Shown piece by piece: positions 46,499 through 54,292 of a stretch of 64,000 nt of DNA; positions within the stretch are counted from its first letter, which is position 1, and every line of letters starts with the position of its first letter. The stretch is from CAWCUU01 sp963798855. Its GTDB lineage: Bacteria > Gemmatimonadota > Gemmatimonadetes > Longimicrobiales > RSA9. The stretch is from contig CAWCUU010000002.1 in NCBI GenBank assembly GCA_963798855.1, positions 620,001 to 684,000 of the forward strand, written 5' to 3'. Below the pieces are notes generated by a model. It had not been told where the DNA came from, ran no database searches, and was given only the letters and a program-made list of their open reading frames with translations. A program made the translations under genes and the position numbers.

Positions 46499-47401
46499 AT
46501 GCATCCACGATCCCGCGACGCCTACATGATCCGGGCGACGGCGCTGGACGGTCTGGTCCGCGCCTTCGCGATCGATTCGACGCGAGTCGTCGACGAGTTG
46601 CAGAGGCGGCACGCCACCGAGCCCGCAGCAACGGCCGCGCTCGGCAGAACCGCCACCGGCACGCTGCTGCTGGCGGCGACGGTGAAGAAGGAGGCGGAGT
46701 CGGTGTCGATGCGCGTCGAGGGCGGCGGGCCGGGAGGCGTACTGATCGCGACCGCGACCCCCGCCGGCGATGTACGCGGCCTGATCGCGAACCCCCGCCC
46801 GGAGGTCGACCAGGTCCGCGAGGGAAAGCTGAACGTGTCGGGCGTGGTCGGCTCGCGCGGAAGGCTGAGCGTCGTCCGCGACCTGGGCATGCGACACCCT
46901 TACTCTAGCTCCGTCGAGCTGATCTCGGGCGAGATCGGGGAGGACCTCGCGTATTTCCTCCTGCAGAGCGAGCAGATCCCGTCCGCTGTCGGGATCGGGG
47001 TGTTCGTGCAGACCGACGGCTCCGTCGAGGCGGCGGGCGGCTACATGGTCCAGTTGCTGCCCGGAGTGCCCGACGCGGAGGTGTCCGCAATCGAGGACAA
47101 GATCCGCACGCTGCCCCACCCGACCACGATGCTGCGTTGCGGAGACACGCCGGAATCGATCCTCGAGCGGATCTTCCCCGATGGCTGCGATCTGCTCGGC
47201 CGCACGCCCGTTCGTTTCCACTGCCCCTGCAGCCGCGAGCGGGCCGAGCGTGCCCTGATCGCGCTCGGCGCGCGGGAGCTGCGCGAGATCGCCGGAGACA
47301 CGGAACGCCGCGGATTCACCGACCTGACGTGCGAGTTCTGCGCCGAGCCCTATCGCTTCTGCCCCGAGGACATCGAGTCGCTGGCGGCTGCCCTCGACTA
47401 G
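46499..47401 (+). CDS. hslO: Hsp33 redox-regulated chaperone
   Basis: This 300-residue Hsp33 becomes an ATP-independent holdase when its C-terminal zinc centre is oxidised. The N-terminal part reads IRATALDGLVRAFAID and TATAALGRTATGTLLL, and the zinc ligands are the CxC of RFHCPCSRE and the CxxC of LTCEFCAEPY. ATG 46499 is chosen; one at 46526 is also possible and the ribosome sites are weak. It follows a terminator, so it probably has its own promoter. A deleted insertion sequence begins 38 bases after the stop. Confidence 0.96.
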   Translation: MHPRSRDAYMIRATALDGLVRAFAIDSTRVVDELQRRHATEPAATAALGRTATGTLLLAATVKKEAESVSMRVEGGGPGGVLIATATPAGDVRGLIANPRPEVDQVREGKLNVSGVVGSRGRLSVVRDLGMRHPYSSSVELISGEIGEDLAYFLLQSEQIPSAVGIGVFVQTDGSVEAAGGYMVQLLPGVPDAEVSAIEDKIRTLPHPTTMLRCGDTPESILERIFPDGCDLLGRTPVRFHCPCSRERAERALIALGARELREIAGDTERRGFTDLTCEFCAEPYRFCPEDIESLAAALD

Positions 47402-47423
47402 AACTGCGATCCAATCGCTACCT

Positions 47424-47439
47424 CCCGGCAACCGGACAC
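47424..47439 (+). repeat. Left copy of the target-site duplication
   Basis: CCCGGCAACCGGACAC directly abuts the left inverted repeat. The partner at 48056-48071 differs at one base. Confidence 0.8.
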
Positions 47440-47465
47440 TGTTGACGGCGGATCATAACGTCCCC
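47440..47465 (+). repeat. Left terminal inverted repeat of the insertion sequence
   Basis: It starts TGTTGACGGCGGAT and ends CGTCCCC. It matches the right repeat at 20 of 26 positions. A second copy of the GGCGGAT...GTCCCC core follows about 26 bases further in. Confidence 0.85.
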
Positions 47466-47522
47466 ATCCGCGGCGGATAGAACTGTCCCCTAGACTGCAG
47501 GCCTCAGAGAGAGGAGGCCTCG

Positions 47523-48053
47523 GTGGAGCGGACAGCGATGAGTGCGAAGGAGCACGAGCGTGCGGTGGTCCTCGAGCGGGTGGTGGAGCGGGGTCTTCGA
47601 CTCGAAGATGCTGCGGTGCTGATGGGGGTCTGTTACCGGCAGGCGAAGCGGCTGGTCGCCCGCTATCGGGCGGGTGGCCGCGCCGCTCTGGTGCACGGTG
47701 GAGTGGGGAAGGCGTCGAATCGGGCGCGGCCGGCCGCGGAGCGGGCGCGCGTGCTGCGGCTGGTCGAGGAGAAGTATGGGGGCAATGCGAAGCGCGGTCC
47801 GGCAGAGCGGTTCGGGCCCACGCTAGCGGCGGAGCACCTCCAGGAGGAGGACGGGATCGAAATCCCGCGCAGGACGCTGCACGACTGGATGGTGCAGGCC
47901 GGGCAGTGGAGTCGGGTCCGGCGGAGCCGAGTGCGGCCGCGGCGGCGCGAGCGACGCAGACACCGACGCCCCCACGCGGGTGAGCGAGAACGTACCTTGA
48001 ACCCGGGACAGTTCTATCCGCCTAACTCCGGGGACATTTCTATCCGCCGTTGA
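47523..48053 (+). pseudogene. Truncated IS1202/ISNCY-type transposase (DNA-binding part only)
   Basis: A GTG at 47523, preceded by GAGGAGG, opens a frame with the helix-turn-helix region of this transposase family: LEDAAVLMGVCYRQAKRLVARY and GGVGKASNRARPA, then EKYGGNAKRG, FGPTLAAEHLQEEDGIEIPRRTLHDW and the basic run RVRRSRVRPRRRERRRHRR. Full-length relatives continue there into the DDE catalytic core. Here about 300 residues are gone and the frame runs through the right end repeat to stop. If made, the ~145-residue DNA-binding piece could still bind the end repeats. Confidence 0.8.
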
Positions 48054-48055
48054 CA
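48030..48055 (-). repeat. Right terminal inverted repeat of the insertion sequence
   Basis: Read inwards on the minus strand it starts TGTCAACGGCGGAT and ends TGTCCCC, mirroring the left end. The inner copy (47998-48020 region) is the complement of the left inner copy. Confidence 0.85.
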
Positions 48056-48071
48056 CCCGGCAACCGGACCC
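48056..48071 (+). repeat. Right copy of the target-site duplication
   Basis: CCCGGCAACCGGACCC directly abuts the right inverted repeat. Fourteen consecutive bases are identical to the left copy. Confidence 0.8.
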
Positions 48072-48135
48072 TTGCGTCAAGGCCCCAGCCGCTTCAAATT
48101 GCGCCTACCCCTGCCGTTCCTTAACTCGGTTAGCA

Positions 48136-48900
48136 ATGAGGCTCACAAGGAATCCGCGTTCTGATGCGCGATCCCGGGGCGGAAGCCTGCTCGAGGACGT
48201 CGAGCGGCTCATTCGTCGGGCCGTCGTGGTCCCTCTCGCCGCCCCGCTGCTCCTGTTCATTGGCGCCGGGCTGGGGAAGCTCACGACGCATTCGCTGGCG
48301 CTCCCGGAGGGCACCCCGGTCCGCCGCGGTGTGCACGTGCCCGGCATCCAACTCGAGTCGCTCGGGCGCTACATGCACGCGCTGCGCGAGGATGGACGCA
48401 GCACCGTGGACTATGTGAAGCTCTACCATGATCACGTGCAGCCGGTCGAGCTCTCGCTGCGTCGGCGCGGTGTCTCGGGCGAGGTCGCCCGGCGCGTGGC
48501 CTGGCCGCTGGTCGAGAACTCGTACCGCAACGGACTGGATCCGGCCACGGTGCTGGCGGTGACGCTGATCGAGAGCCGCGGTCATCCAAACGCGACGAGC
48601 TCCGTGGGCGCCCGCGGCCTGATGCAGGTGATGCCGGTCCACTCGGGCCACTGGCGCGGGTGCGGCTCCAACCTCTACGACATCGAGGACAACCTTTGCA
48701 ACGGCACCCGCATTCTCGCCTGGTACCTGCGAACGTACAACGATGAGCGACGCGCGCTTCTCGGTTACAACGGCTGCGTCAACTCGTCCAATACCCCGAA
48801 CTGCTGGCGCTACGCCGACAAAGTCCGCCGTCAGCGCGTCCAGATCCTGAAGGAATGGGGCCGCGTCCGCCCCCCCGTCACCGGAGCCGCCGCCCCGTAA
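48136..48900 (+). CDS. Lytic transglycosylase, SLT domain, membrane-anchored
   Basis: This 254-residue protein has one N-terminal hydrophobic segment (AVVVPLAAPLLLFIGAGLG, about residues 29-47) that anchors it to the membrane. A C-terminal SLT domain follows, with catalytic Glu in TLIESRGHPNA, then SSVGARGLMQVMPVHSG and LGYNGCVNSSNTPNCWRY. It cleaves peptidoglycan in the periplasm. Four Cys near the C-terminus (GCGSN, NLCNG, NGCVN, NCWRY) could form disulfides, as often seen in exported proteins. It is separate from the large Slt at 23 kb, and its 5' flank is the insertion sequence. Confidence 0.9.
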   Translation: MRLTRNPRSDARSRGGSLLEDVERLIRRAVVVPLAAPLLLFIGAGLGKLTTHSLALPEGTPVRRGVHVPGIQLESLGRYMHALREDGRSTVDYVKLYHDHVQPVELSLRRRGVSGEVARRVAWPLVENSYRNGLDPATVLAVTLIESRGHPNATSSVGARGLMQVMPVHSGHWRGCGSNLYDIEDNLCNGTRILAWYLRTYNDERRALLGYNGCVNSSNTPNCWRYADKVRRQRVQILKEWGRVRPPVTGAAAP

Positions 48901-49019
48901 CCTCCCAGAATCTGTCCCTGTCCCTTCCCCTGTCCCGGCCTCCGCCTCTCGTTCCCTCCCTCCCACCTCTCCCTCTCCCACACTCCCTTCCCCTCCTAGC
49001 CCTCGCCCCAGTCCTCGCC
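48901..49019 (+). repeat. Pyrimidine-rich low-complexity tract
   Basis: The 119 bases between two convergent genes are almost all C and T on the plus strand, made of variants of CCCTGTCCC, TCCCTCCC and CTCGCCC. No coding frame is supported. Confidence 0.75.
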
Positions 49020-50381
49020 CTAGCCCTGGAACTCCTCGAGAAACGCCACGGCCGCGATGGCGCCTTTCTCGAAGTTCTCGACGCTCATCCACTCATCGGG
49101 CGCGTGCGCGTTCTCGCCGGGCAGGCCGAAGCCGAGCAGCAGGACGGGCGCCCCGAGAATGCGCTCGAACTCGGGCACGATCGGGATGGAGCCGCCCTCC
49201 CCGGCGGCGACGGCGGGGCTGCCGAATGCGCGCTCCAGCGCGCGGCGTCCAGCCTCATACAGAGGGCCCTGGATGTTCGCGCGCCAGGGCCGACCGCTGT
49301 GCAGGTGTGTGATCTCGACCCGGACGCCGTCCGGCGTCACGTTGCGGACATGTTTCTCGAAGAGCTTTCCGATCTCTTCGGGATCCTGCTCCGGCACGAG
49401 TCTGCAGCTGACCTTGGCCATGGCGGCCGAGGGCAGCACGGTCTTCGACCCTTCATCGGTGTAGCCGGACAGCAGACCATTCACCTCGCACGTCGGCCGG
49501 ATCCAGAGCCGCTCGCGTGTCGTATAACCGGGCTCGCCGATCGCGGCGGACGAGCCGGTTTCCTCGAGCAGGTCGTTCTCATCGAACGGCAGCTCGGCGA
49601 TCTCCTCGCGATAGCGCTCCATTGGAAGCACTCGATCGTAGAATCGCGGAATGGTCACCCGCCACTCGTCGTCGTGCAGGGAGGCGAGGATCCTCGCCAG
49701 CGCGGTGGCGGGGTTCACGACCGCGCCGCCGTACGCGCCCGAGTGCAGGTCGCGAGCGGGACCGGTCACATCGAGCTGGAAATAGGCAATGCCCCGAAGC
49801 GAGGCTCCGAGGGTCGGAACGTCCGGCGCGATCATCGTGCTGTCCGAGATGACGACGGCGTCGCAGGCGAGTCGGGTCGAGTTCGCCTTGACGAAGGGCA
49901 GCAGGCTGTCGCTACCGACCTCCTCCTCACCTTCCGCGAGGAGAATGACGTTGACGGGCAGCGCGCCGTTCGCTTCCAGATGTGCCTCGATCGCCTTGAC
50001 GTGCAGCCAGAGTTGTCCCTTGTCGTCGACCGAGCCGCGCGCGTAGATGCGCCCGTCGCGGATGGTCGGCTCGAAGGGCGGAGTCGTCCAGAGCTCCAGC
50101 GGCTCGGGAGGCTGGACGTCATAGTGTCCGTAGATGAGAACGGTCGGCGCTTCGGGGCCGGCACCTCGCCATTCCCCCACAACAATGGGATGCCCTTCGG
50201 TGACTTCCACGCTCGTCTCGAGCCCCGCGCGGCGCATTCGCTCCGCCAGCCACTCGGCACAGCGGGCCGTGTCCTCATTGTGCTCGCTCCGGGCGCTGAT
50301 GCTGGGAATGCGCAGGAACTCGAAGAGCTCCTCGCGGAAGCGCTCGCGGTTCTGCTCGATATAGTCGGTGGCCTTGCTCAT
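49020..50381 (-). CDS. M20-family dipeptidase
   Basis: This 453-residue zinc dipeptidase of the M20/PepV-CNDP group has metal ligands in LIYGHYDVQP (His), ARGSVDDKGQLW (bridging Asp), LLAEGEEEVGSDSL (catalytic and metal Glu), VISDSTM (Asp) and NAHAPDEWM (His). The lid/dimerisation domain includes RDLHSGAYGGAVVNP. No signal peptide is visible, so it is cytoplasmic and probably splits dipeptides delivered by uptake. It follows the S46 peptidase by 12 bases on the same strand. The pair would degrade peptides outside, then inside, the cell. Confidence 0.94.
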   Translation of the reverse strand: MSKATDYIEQNRERFREELFEFLRIPSISARSEHNEDTARCAEWLAERMRRAGLETSVEVTEGHPIVVGEWRGAGPEAPTVLIYGHYDVQPPEPLELWTTPPFEPTIRDGRIYARGSVDDKGQLWLHVKAIEAHLEANGALPVNVILLAEGEEEVGSDSLLPFVKANSTRLACDAVVISDSTMIAPDVPTLGASLRGIAYFQLDVTGPARDLHSGAYGGAVVNPATALARILASLHDDEWRVTIPRFYDRVLPMERYREEIAELPFDENDLLEETGSSAAIGEPGYTTRERLWIRPTCEVNGLLSGYTDEGSKTVLPSAAMAKVSCRLVPEQDPEEIGKLFEKHVRNVTPDGVRVEITHLHSGRPWRANIQGPLYEAGRRALERAFGSPAVAAGEGGSIPIVPEFERILGAPVLLLGFGLPGENAHAPDEWMSVENFEKGAIAAVAFLEEFQG

Positions 50382-50393
50382 TGTCCCCCCTTT

Positions 50394-52634
50394 TCAGCGG
50401 CCGCTGCCGCCGAGGATCTCCTGGACGAGCGCCTTCGCGCCGTAGATGGAGCTGAGTCCTTCGAGAATGCCTGCCGCGTCCACGCCGACCGCGCGAGCGG
50501 CTTCGTCCGTGAAGAGGAACTGGTTCGGCAGTCCCTCGATGTTGCTGTCGAACGCGATCCCGACGAGCCGGCCCTCCCGGTCGATCAGCGGGCTGCCGCT
50601 GTTGCCGCCGGTGATGTCATTGGTCGTCACGAAGTCGAGCGGCACTGCCATGTCCACGGAGTCGCGCCGCGCGGCGACCCGGTCGGCGAGCTCGAACGGT
50701 CCATCGTTTTCGAAGTCGGCGGCTCGCCCGTAGAGGCCGTAAAAGGTCGTCTTCGCGGGTGCCTTCGTTCCGTTGTAGTCATACCCGCGCATCACGCCAT
50801 CCGAGATGCGCAACGTTAGCGTTGCTTCGGGCGGGAGCTTCTTGCCGTAGACCGCGAAGAGCGCCTTCGCGAGCCGCTCCTGCTGCACGTTCTCCGCCGC
50901 CAGCACGTCCTGCCATTCGCCAACCAAGCCGGCGTGGACGGAGTCCATCTGGAGCGCAAGCCGGATGAGGGGATCATCCACAGATTGCAGCGCCGCCATC
51001 CCGCCCTGCAGCAGGGAAGTGCGGAACTGCGCGTCGTCGATCCGAGACCCGCGAATCAGGCGCTGTGCCGCCGCCTGCGGGCTCTCCCCCGCCTGGAAGG
51101 CGGCTTTGACGAAGGGCGCGGAGGACGGCAGCCAGTCGCGCGCGAACTCCAGCCGCTGCCCAAGCAGCGTGGTGCCGATGCCGGTATCGAGATTCAGCGG
51201 CGAGCCCAGCTGCCCCTCCAGCTGTTGCATCGCCTGAGGCGTCAAGGAGGTATCGCGCTCGGTCGCCGGCTTCGCCTTCTCCTTCAGGTACTGCACGAGC
51301 TGACCCGCCACCTGCATCTGCGGCGAGGCCAGAGCGAAGAAGGCGAAGGAGTTCACGTTCAGCCGGGGGCTGACCTCGAGCTTGCGGTGCTGCAGGTCGG
51401 CCAGCTTCTGCCAGACATCGCCGTACTGCGCCTGGAGCTGCGGGTCCGCCTGCACTCGCTGCCGGAACTGCTTCTCCCAGGCGATCTTCCGACCGACGAG
51501 GATGGAATCCTGCAGACCCCGCAGCTCGCCCGTGAAGGCCTTCAGCGAGTTCTGCGTCTCGAACTGGTCCTGCCGCAGCTCGCGCGCTGCAGCCGGGTTG
51601 TTTTTCACCATCTGCTCCAACAGGTCTTCCCGATGCTGAAGCACCCAGACGTTCAGCGGGTGGCGGTACTTCCGCTCGTACATCAGCTGCGCGACCGTGG
51701 ACAGCCGGTTCGTGGATCCAGGATTGCCGACGATGAAGACGAGGTCGCCTTCCTTCGCTCCCTGAGCATTCCAGCGCAGATATTCCGGTGTGGACGCGGG
51801 GCCGCTGCCATCATCGGCGTACGCGCGCACGAACGAGAAGTCCAGGTCGTAGCGCGGATAGGTGAAGTTGTCGTAGTCCCCGCCGAAGTACGCGGCCTGC
51901 AGCTCGGGCGCGAACACCAGCTTCACGTTCCTGAATCGGTGGTATCTGTAAAGCTGGTCCTGCCCGCCGCGGAACAGCACGACCACCTGGCAGACGAGGT
52001 CCTTCGCCTCGTCGGTGCACTCCCGCTCGATCGCGTCCCGGACGGAATCCTGTATTGCCGCGACATCCCGAGCGGCGGCGCCCGCCGGGGCAGCCGATTG
52101 GACACGATCCGTCACGTCCTGGATCTCGACGAGCTGGTCGAGATACAGGTCCGGACAAGGCTTCTCTTCGCCCCGGCTCGCGGCGTAGAAGCCCTCGGTC
52201 ACGTAGTCGTGATCCGACGTGGAGGAGGCCTCAACGCACTCCCTCGCGCAGTGGTGATTCGTCATCACCAGACCGTTCGGCGAGACGAACGAGGCCGAGC
52301 AGTAGTTCGCGTACCGGACGGAGGCGAGGCGGACGTGCCGCAGCCACTGCTCGGTGGCGTTGAAGCCATATTTCTTCTGCCAGTAGTCGATCGGCGGGTT
52401 CTCGAACGTCCACATCGTCCCCAGCTCGGTGCCCGTCACCTGCACGCGCTCCGATGTGCGCTCTGCGGCGGCTGGCGGAGCGAGCGCGGTGTCGGGACCC
52501 ACGGCGGCCACCGGCGCAGTGGGGGTGGGCGCGGCGGGAGCGCTGGATGGAGCGGCAGAGGCGCAGCCGGCGAGCAGCAGGAGGATCAGCGGGACTCCCG
52601 AGCCGACCCGACGCGCGACGTGTGTCCTGGACAT
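50394..52634 (-). CDS. S46-family dipeptidyl-peptidase (DPP7/DPP11-like) lipoprotein
   Basis: This 746-residue S46 serine peptidase removes dipeptides from peptide N-termini. It has a lipobox LLLLAGC (Cys24) and then an Ala/Pro/Thr linker. GTMWTFENPPIDYW and the His motif SPNGLVMTNHHCAREC start the chymotrypsin-like fold. A long helical region follows, and the Ser motif is NDITGGNSGSPLIDREG. The position that separates DPP7 (Gly) from DPP11 (Arg), in IAFDSNIEG, is Ser697 here, so S1 specificity is uncertain. It probably acts in the periplasm or at the outer membrane. Confidence 0.92.
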   Translation of the reverse strand: MSRTHVARRVGSGVPLILLLLAGCASAAPSSAPAAPTPTAPVAAVGPDTALAPPAAAERTSERVQVTGTELGTMWTFENPPIDYWQKKYGFNATEQWLRHVRLASVRYANYCSASFVSPNGLVMTNHHCARECVEASSTSDHDYVTEGFYAASRGEEKPCPDLYLDQLVEIQDVTDRVQSAAPAGAAARDVAAIQDSVRDAIERECTDEAKDLVCQVVVLFRGGQDQLYRYHRFRNVKLVFAPELQAAYFGGDYDNFTYPRYDLDFSFVRAYADDGSGPASTPEYLRWNAQGAKEGDLVFIVGNPGSTNRLSTVAQLMYERKYRHPLNVWVLQHREDLLEQMVKNNPAAARELRQDQFETQNSLKAFTGELRGLQDSILVGRKIAWEKQFRQRVQADPQLQAQYGDVWQKLADLQHRKLEVSPRLNVNSFAFFALASPQMQVAGQLVQYLKEKAKPATERDTSLTPQAMQQLEGQLGSPLNLDTGIGTTLLGQRLEFARDWLPSSAPFVKAAFQAGESPQAAAQRLIRGSRIDDAQFRTSLLQGGMAALQSVDDPLIRLALQMDSVHAGLVGEWQDVLAAENVQQERLAKALFAVYGKKLPPEATLTLRISDGVMRGYDYNGTKAPAKTTFYGLYGRAADFENDGPFELADRVAARRDSVDMAVPLDFVTTNDITGGNSGSPLIDREGRLVGIAFDSNIEGLPNQFLFTDEAARAVGVDAAGILEGLSSIYGAKALVQEILGGSGR

Positions 52635-52704
52635 GTCGTTCTCCGGTTACGAAAGGTGCGACAAGGTATGAACGCGCCGCGCCTTCGTCGAGCGGGGCCG
52701 GGGC

Positions 52705-53766
52705 TCAACCCATGCGAGCCAGATAGCGGCGCGCGCCGAGAGGCAGTGGCGTGGCGACCGTGGCGTCCTTCGGCACGAGCGGCTCGACGCTGCTGAAGGT
52801 GTTCCAGAAGAGGATCGGTCCGCCCTCGGGTCCCGCCGCGAGAAGGGTGGCGGCAGTCTTCGCCGTGTACGTGGGCTCGAGCAACAGCCCGGCGTCCGCG
52901 AAGCGCTCGGCGGCGGCGTGCCCAGCCGGCGTGGCATGGCCGTAGCCCCGGCCGAGCTGCTCGGGATCGAGCACGACCGAGCGCAGCACTTCGTCGGCGG
53001 TGGGGCTCGAGATCCCGGCGGCTGCCAGCAATGCGCTCGTCCCCTCGACCAGCCGCCTCAGCCGCGGCTCGTTGGTGATCGTCGGACTGACGACCCGGGT
53101 GATGACGACGCTCGAGTGGACCCCGGCGAGCGCGAGCCCGAGCGCGATGCCGGCGGCGGTGCCGAGCGTGCCACCGGGAACGTGGATCCGAGCCGGCTCG
53201 GGAAGCTCGCCCGCCCGAATCTGCGCGGCCAGCTCAAGCGCGCCGGCCACGTAGCCGAGGGTGCCGATCCGATTCGAGCCACCGCCGGGGACCACGTACG
53301 GTCGTTCCGACCTGTGCGCCACGCGCGCCGAGAGCATGGTCGGCGGCACCAACGCCAGGCCGGCAGCCCAACGGATTTCCGCTCCCCACGCTGCGTCCGT
53401 CCGCAGCACGCGGGCGACGTGCGGCGTGCAAGGCTGCGGAAAGAGCACCAGCGTGGCCGGTAGCCCGAGCGTGCTGGCGTACACCGTCGTCGCGAGCGCG
53501 TGATGCGACCCGGCGGAACCCACCGTGATGATTCGGCCGGCGCCTCGCGAGAGGGCCTCGGCGAGCAGAAACTCGAGCTTGCGTACCTTGTTCCCGCCGT
53601 AGAGCGGACCCGAGAGATCGTCCCGCTTGACCCACACGCTTCCCTCCGGCGTGTCCGGCAGCCGCAGCGGCTCCACCGGCGTCGGAAAGGTCCCGAGCTG
53701 CTGCCACGCGACGTGACGCTGCAGCTGCGGGTAGCGCTCGAACAGCTCCGGCAGGTCCCGATTCAT
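52705..53766 (-). CDS. PLP-dependent D-cysteine desulfhydrase/ACC deaminase-family enzyme
   Basis: This 353-residue fold-type II PLP enzyme has the PLP Lys in GPLYGGNKVRKLEFLL, TVGSAGSHHALATTVY and PGGTLGTAAGIALGL for the phosphate. It resembles D-cysteine desulfhydrase (DcyD) and ACC deaminase. The usual deciding residues cannot be checked here, so the reaction is left at family level. GGGGAGAG precedes the ATG at 53766. It follows the S46 start with about 70 bases between, same strand. The inverted-repeat element at 53786 sits immediately upstream and could carry or disturb its promoter. Confidence 0.88.
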   Translation of the reverse strand: MNRDLPELFERYPQLQRHVAWQQLGTFPTPVEPLRLPDTPEGSVWVKRDDLSGPLYGGNKVRKLEFLLAEALSRGAGRIITVGSAGSHHALATTVYASTLGLPATLVLFPQPCTPHVARVLRTDAAWGAEIRWAAGLALVPPTMLSARVAHRSERPYVVPGGGSNRIGTLGYVAGALELAAQIRAGELPEPARIHVPGGTLGTAAGIALGLALAGVHSSVVITRVVSPTITNEPRLRRLVEGTSALLAAAGISSPTADEVLRSVVLDPEQLGRGYGHATPAGHAAAERFADAGLLLEPTYTAKTAATLLAAGPEGGPILFWNTFSSVEPLVPKDATVATPLPLGARRYLARMG

Positions 53767-53785
53767 TCTCTCCCCGTTGCCTCTA

Positions 53786-54062
53786 GCAGGTCGCTGAAGA
53801 ACTGGAGCGAGCCGCGTTGCGGGCGCCACGGGGCCAGATCCGAGGCGGCGCGACGACGCGATGTCGCACGCCATCGGGGAGGAGCACCAACGCTGGAGAT
53901 GGCCCCGTGCCGCCCGCAACCCGAAGGGCGCATGGCGGTTGCGCGGGTGATCCTCCGTTTCTCGTCGTCACCGATGCGCAGGGCATCGCTTCCTCCTCGT
54001 GCCTCGGCTGACCCGCGCAAGCGCCTCGCGCGCGGCCGCACCCCAGTTCTTCAGCGACCTGC
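53786..54062. mobile_element. Non-coding inverted-repeat element, MITE-like
   Basis: This 277-bp stretch is bounded by perfect 20-bp inverted repeats, GCAGGTCGCTGAAGAACTGG at 53786-53805 and its complement at 54043-54062. Inside are two side-by-side stems: 53816-53836 with 53900-53920 (20 of 21 paired) and 53939-53948 with 54011-54020, each with a ~62-base loop that itself holds a small hairpin. There is no coding frame. Terminal repeats of this general form end many small transposable elements, but a structured RNA or palindromic intergenic repeat is also possible. No target duplication is evident. Confidence 0.6.
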
Positions 54063-54117
54063 CAGGGCGACTGGCCCGCTGGATCGGTCGGTTCTAAGAT
54101 TGGCGGCGCCCGCGACC

Positions 54118-54142
54118 CTCGCGCCAGCCGCGCTGGCGCGAG
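54118..54142 (+). other. Perfect hairpin in the leader of the small ORF/MFS unit
   Basis: CTCGCGCCAGC and GCTGGCGCGAG form an 11-bp stem with a CGC loop, 20 bases before the GGAGG of the 39-codon ORF. A TAAGAT -10-like box lies at 54095-54100. Confidence 0.5.
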
Positions 54143-54172
54143 AGCGAGCTCCCACCGCCTTCGGAGGCACGC

Positions 54173-54292
54173 ATGACCAGCCGCCGTCGATCCCCCATCG
54201 CCATTGCGGCGGCCGGCGGGGCGCTCGTCTCCGCACCCGAACGGCTGCTGGCCCGACTCCAACGCCGGACGCCTGGCGCGGAGCTGAGTTGA
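54173..54292 (+). CDS. Small ORF (39 residues) translationally coupled to the MFS transporter
   Basis: An ATG at 54173 with a perfect GGAGG seven bases before it opens a 39-codon frame. Its stop overlaps the TTG start of the MFS gene as TTGA. The peptide has a basic start (MTSRRRSP), an Ala/Gly-rich central stretch and an Arg/Leu-rich end. I do not recognise it. It may be a real small protein or a coupling leader for the transporter. Confidence 0.5.
   Translation: MTSRRRSPIAIAAAGGALVSAPERLLARLQRRTPGAELS

Larger units (their letters stand above)
47440..48055. mobile_element. Internally deleted insertion sequence, IS1202/ISNCY-like
   Basis: This 616-bp element is bounded by imperfect 26-bp terminal inverted repeats (47440-47465, 48030-48055) beginning TGT and ending ACA. 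A second, perfect 18-bp inverted repeat (GGCGGATAGAACTGTCCC) lies just inside each end. It is flanked by a direct repeat, CCCGGCAACCGGAC and two more bases (47424-47439 and 48056-48071, 15 of 16 identical). Such long target duplications are typical of the IS1202 group. It encodes only the N-terminal part of a transposase, so it cannot move by itself. Confidence 0.85.

Noticed and set aside
53786..54062. Protein-coding gene in the 53.8-54.1 kb gap
   Set aside because: Open frames on both strands are Arg/Pro/Ala-rich with no ribosome sites and follow the palindromic structure. The inverted-repeat reading explains the region.
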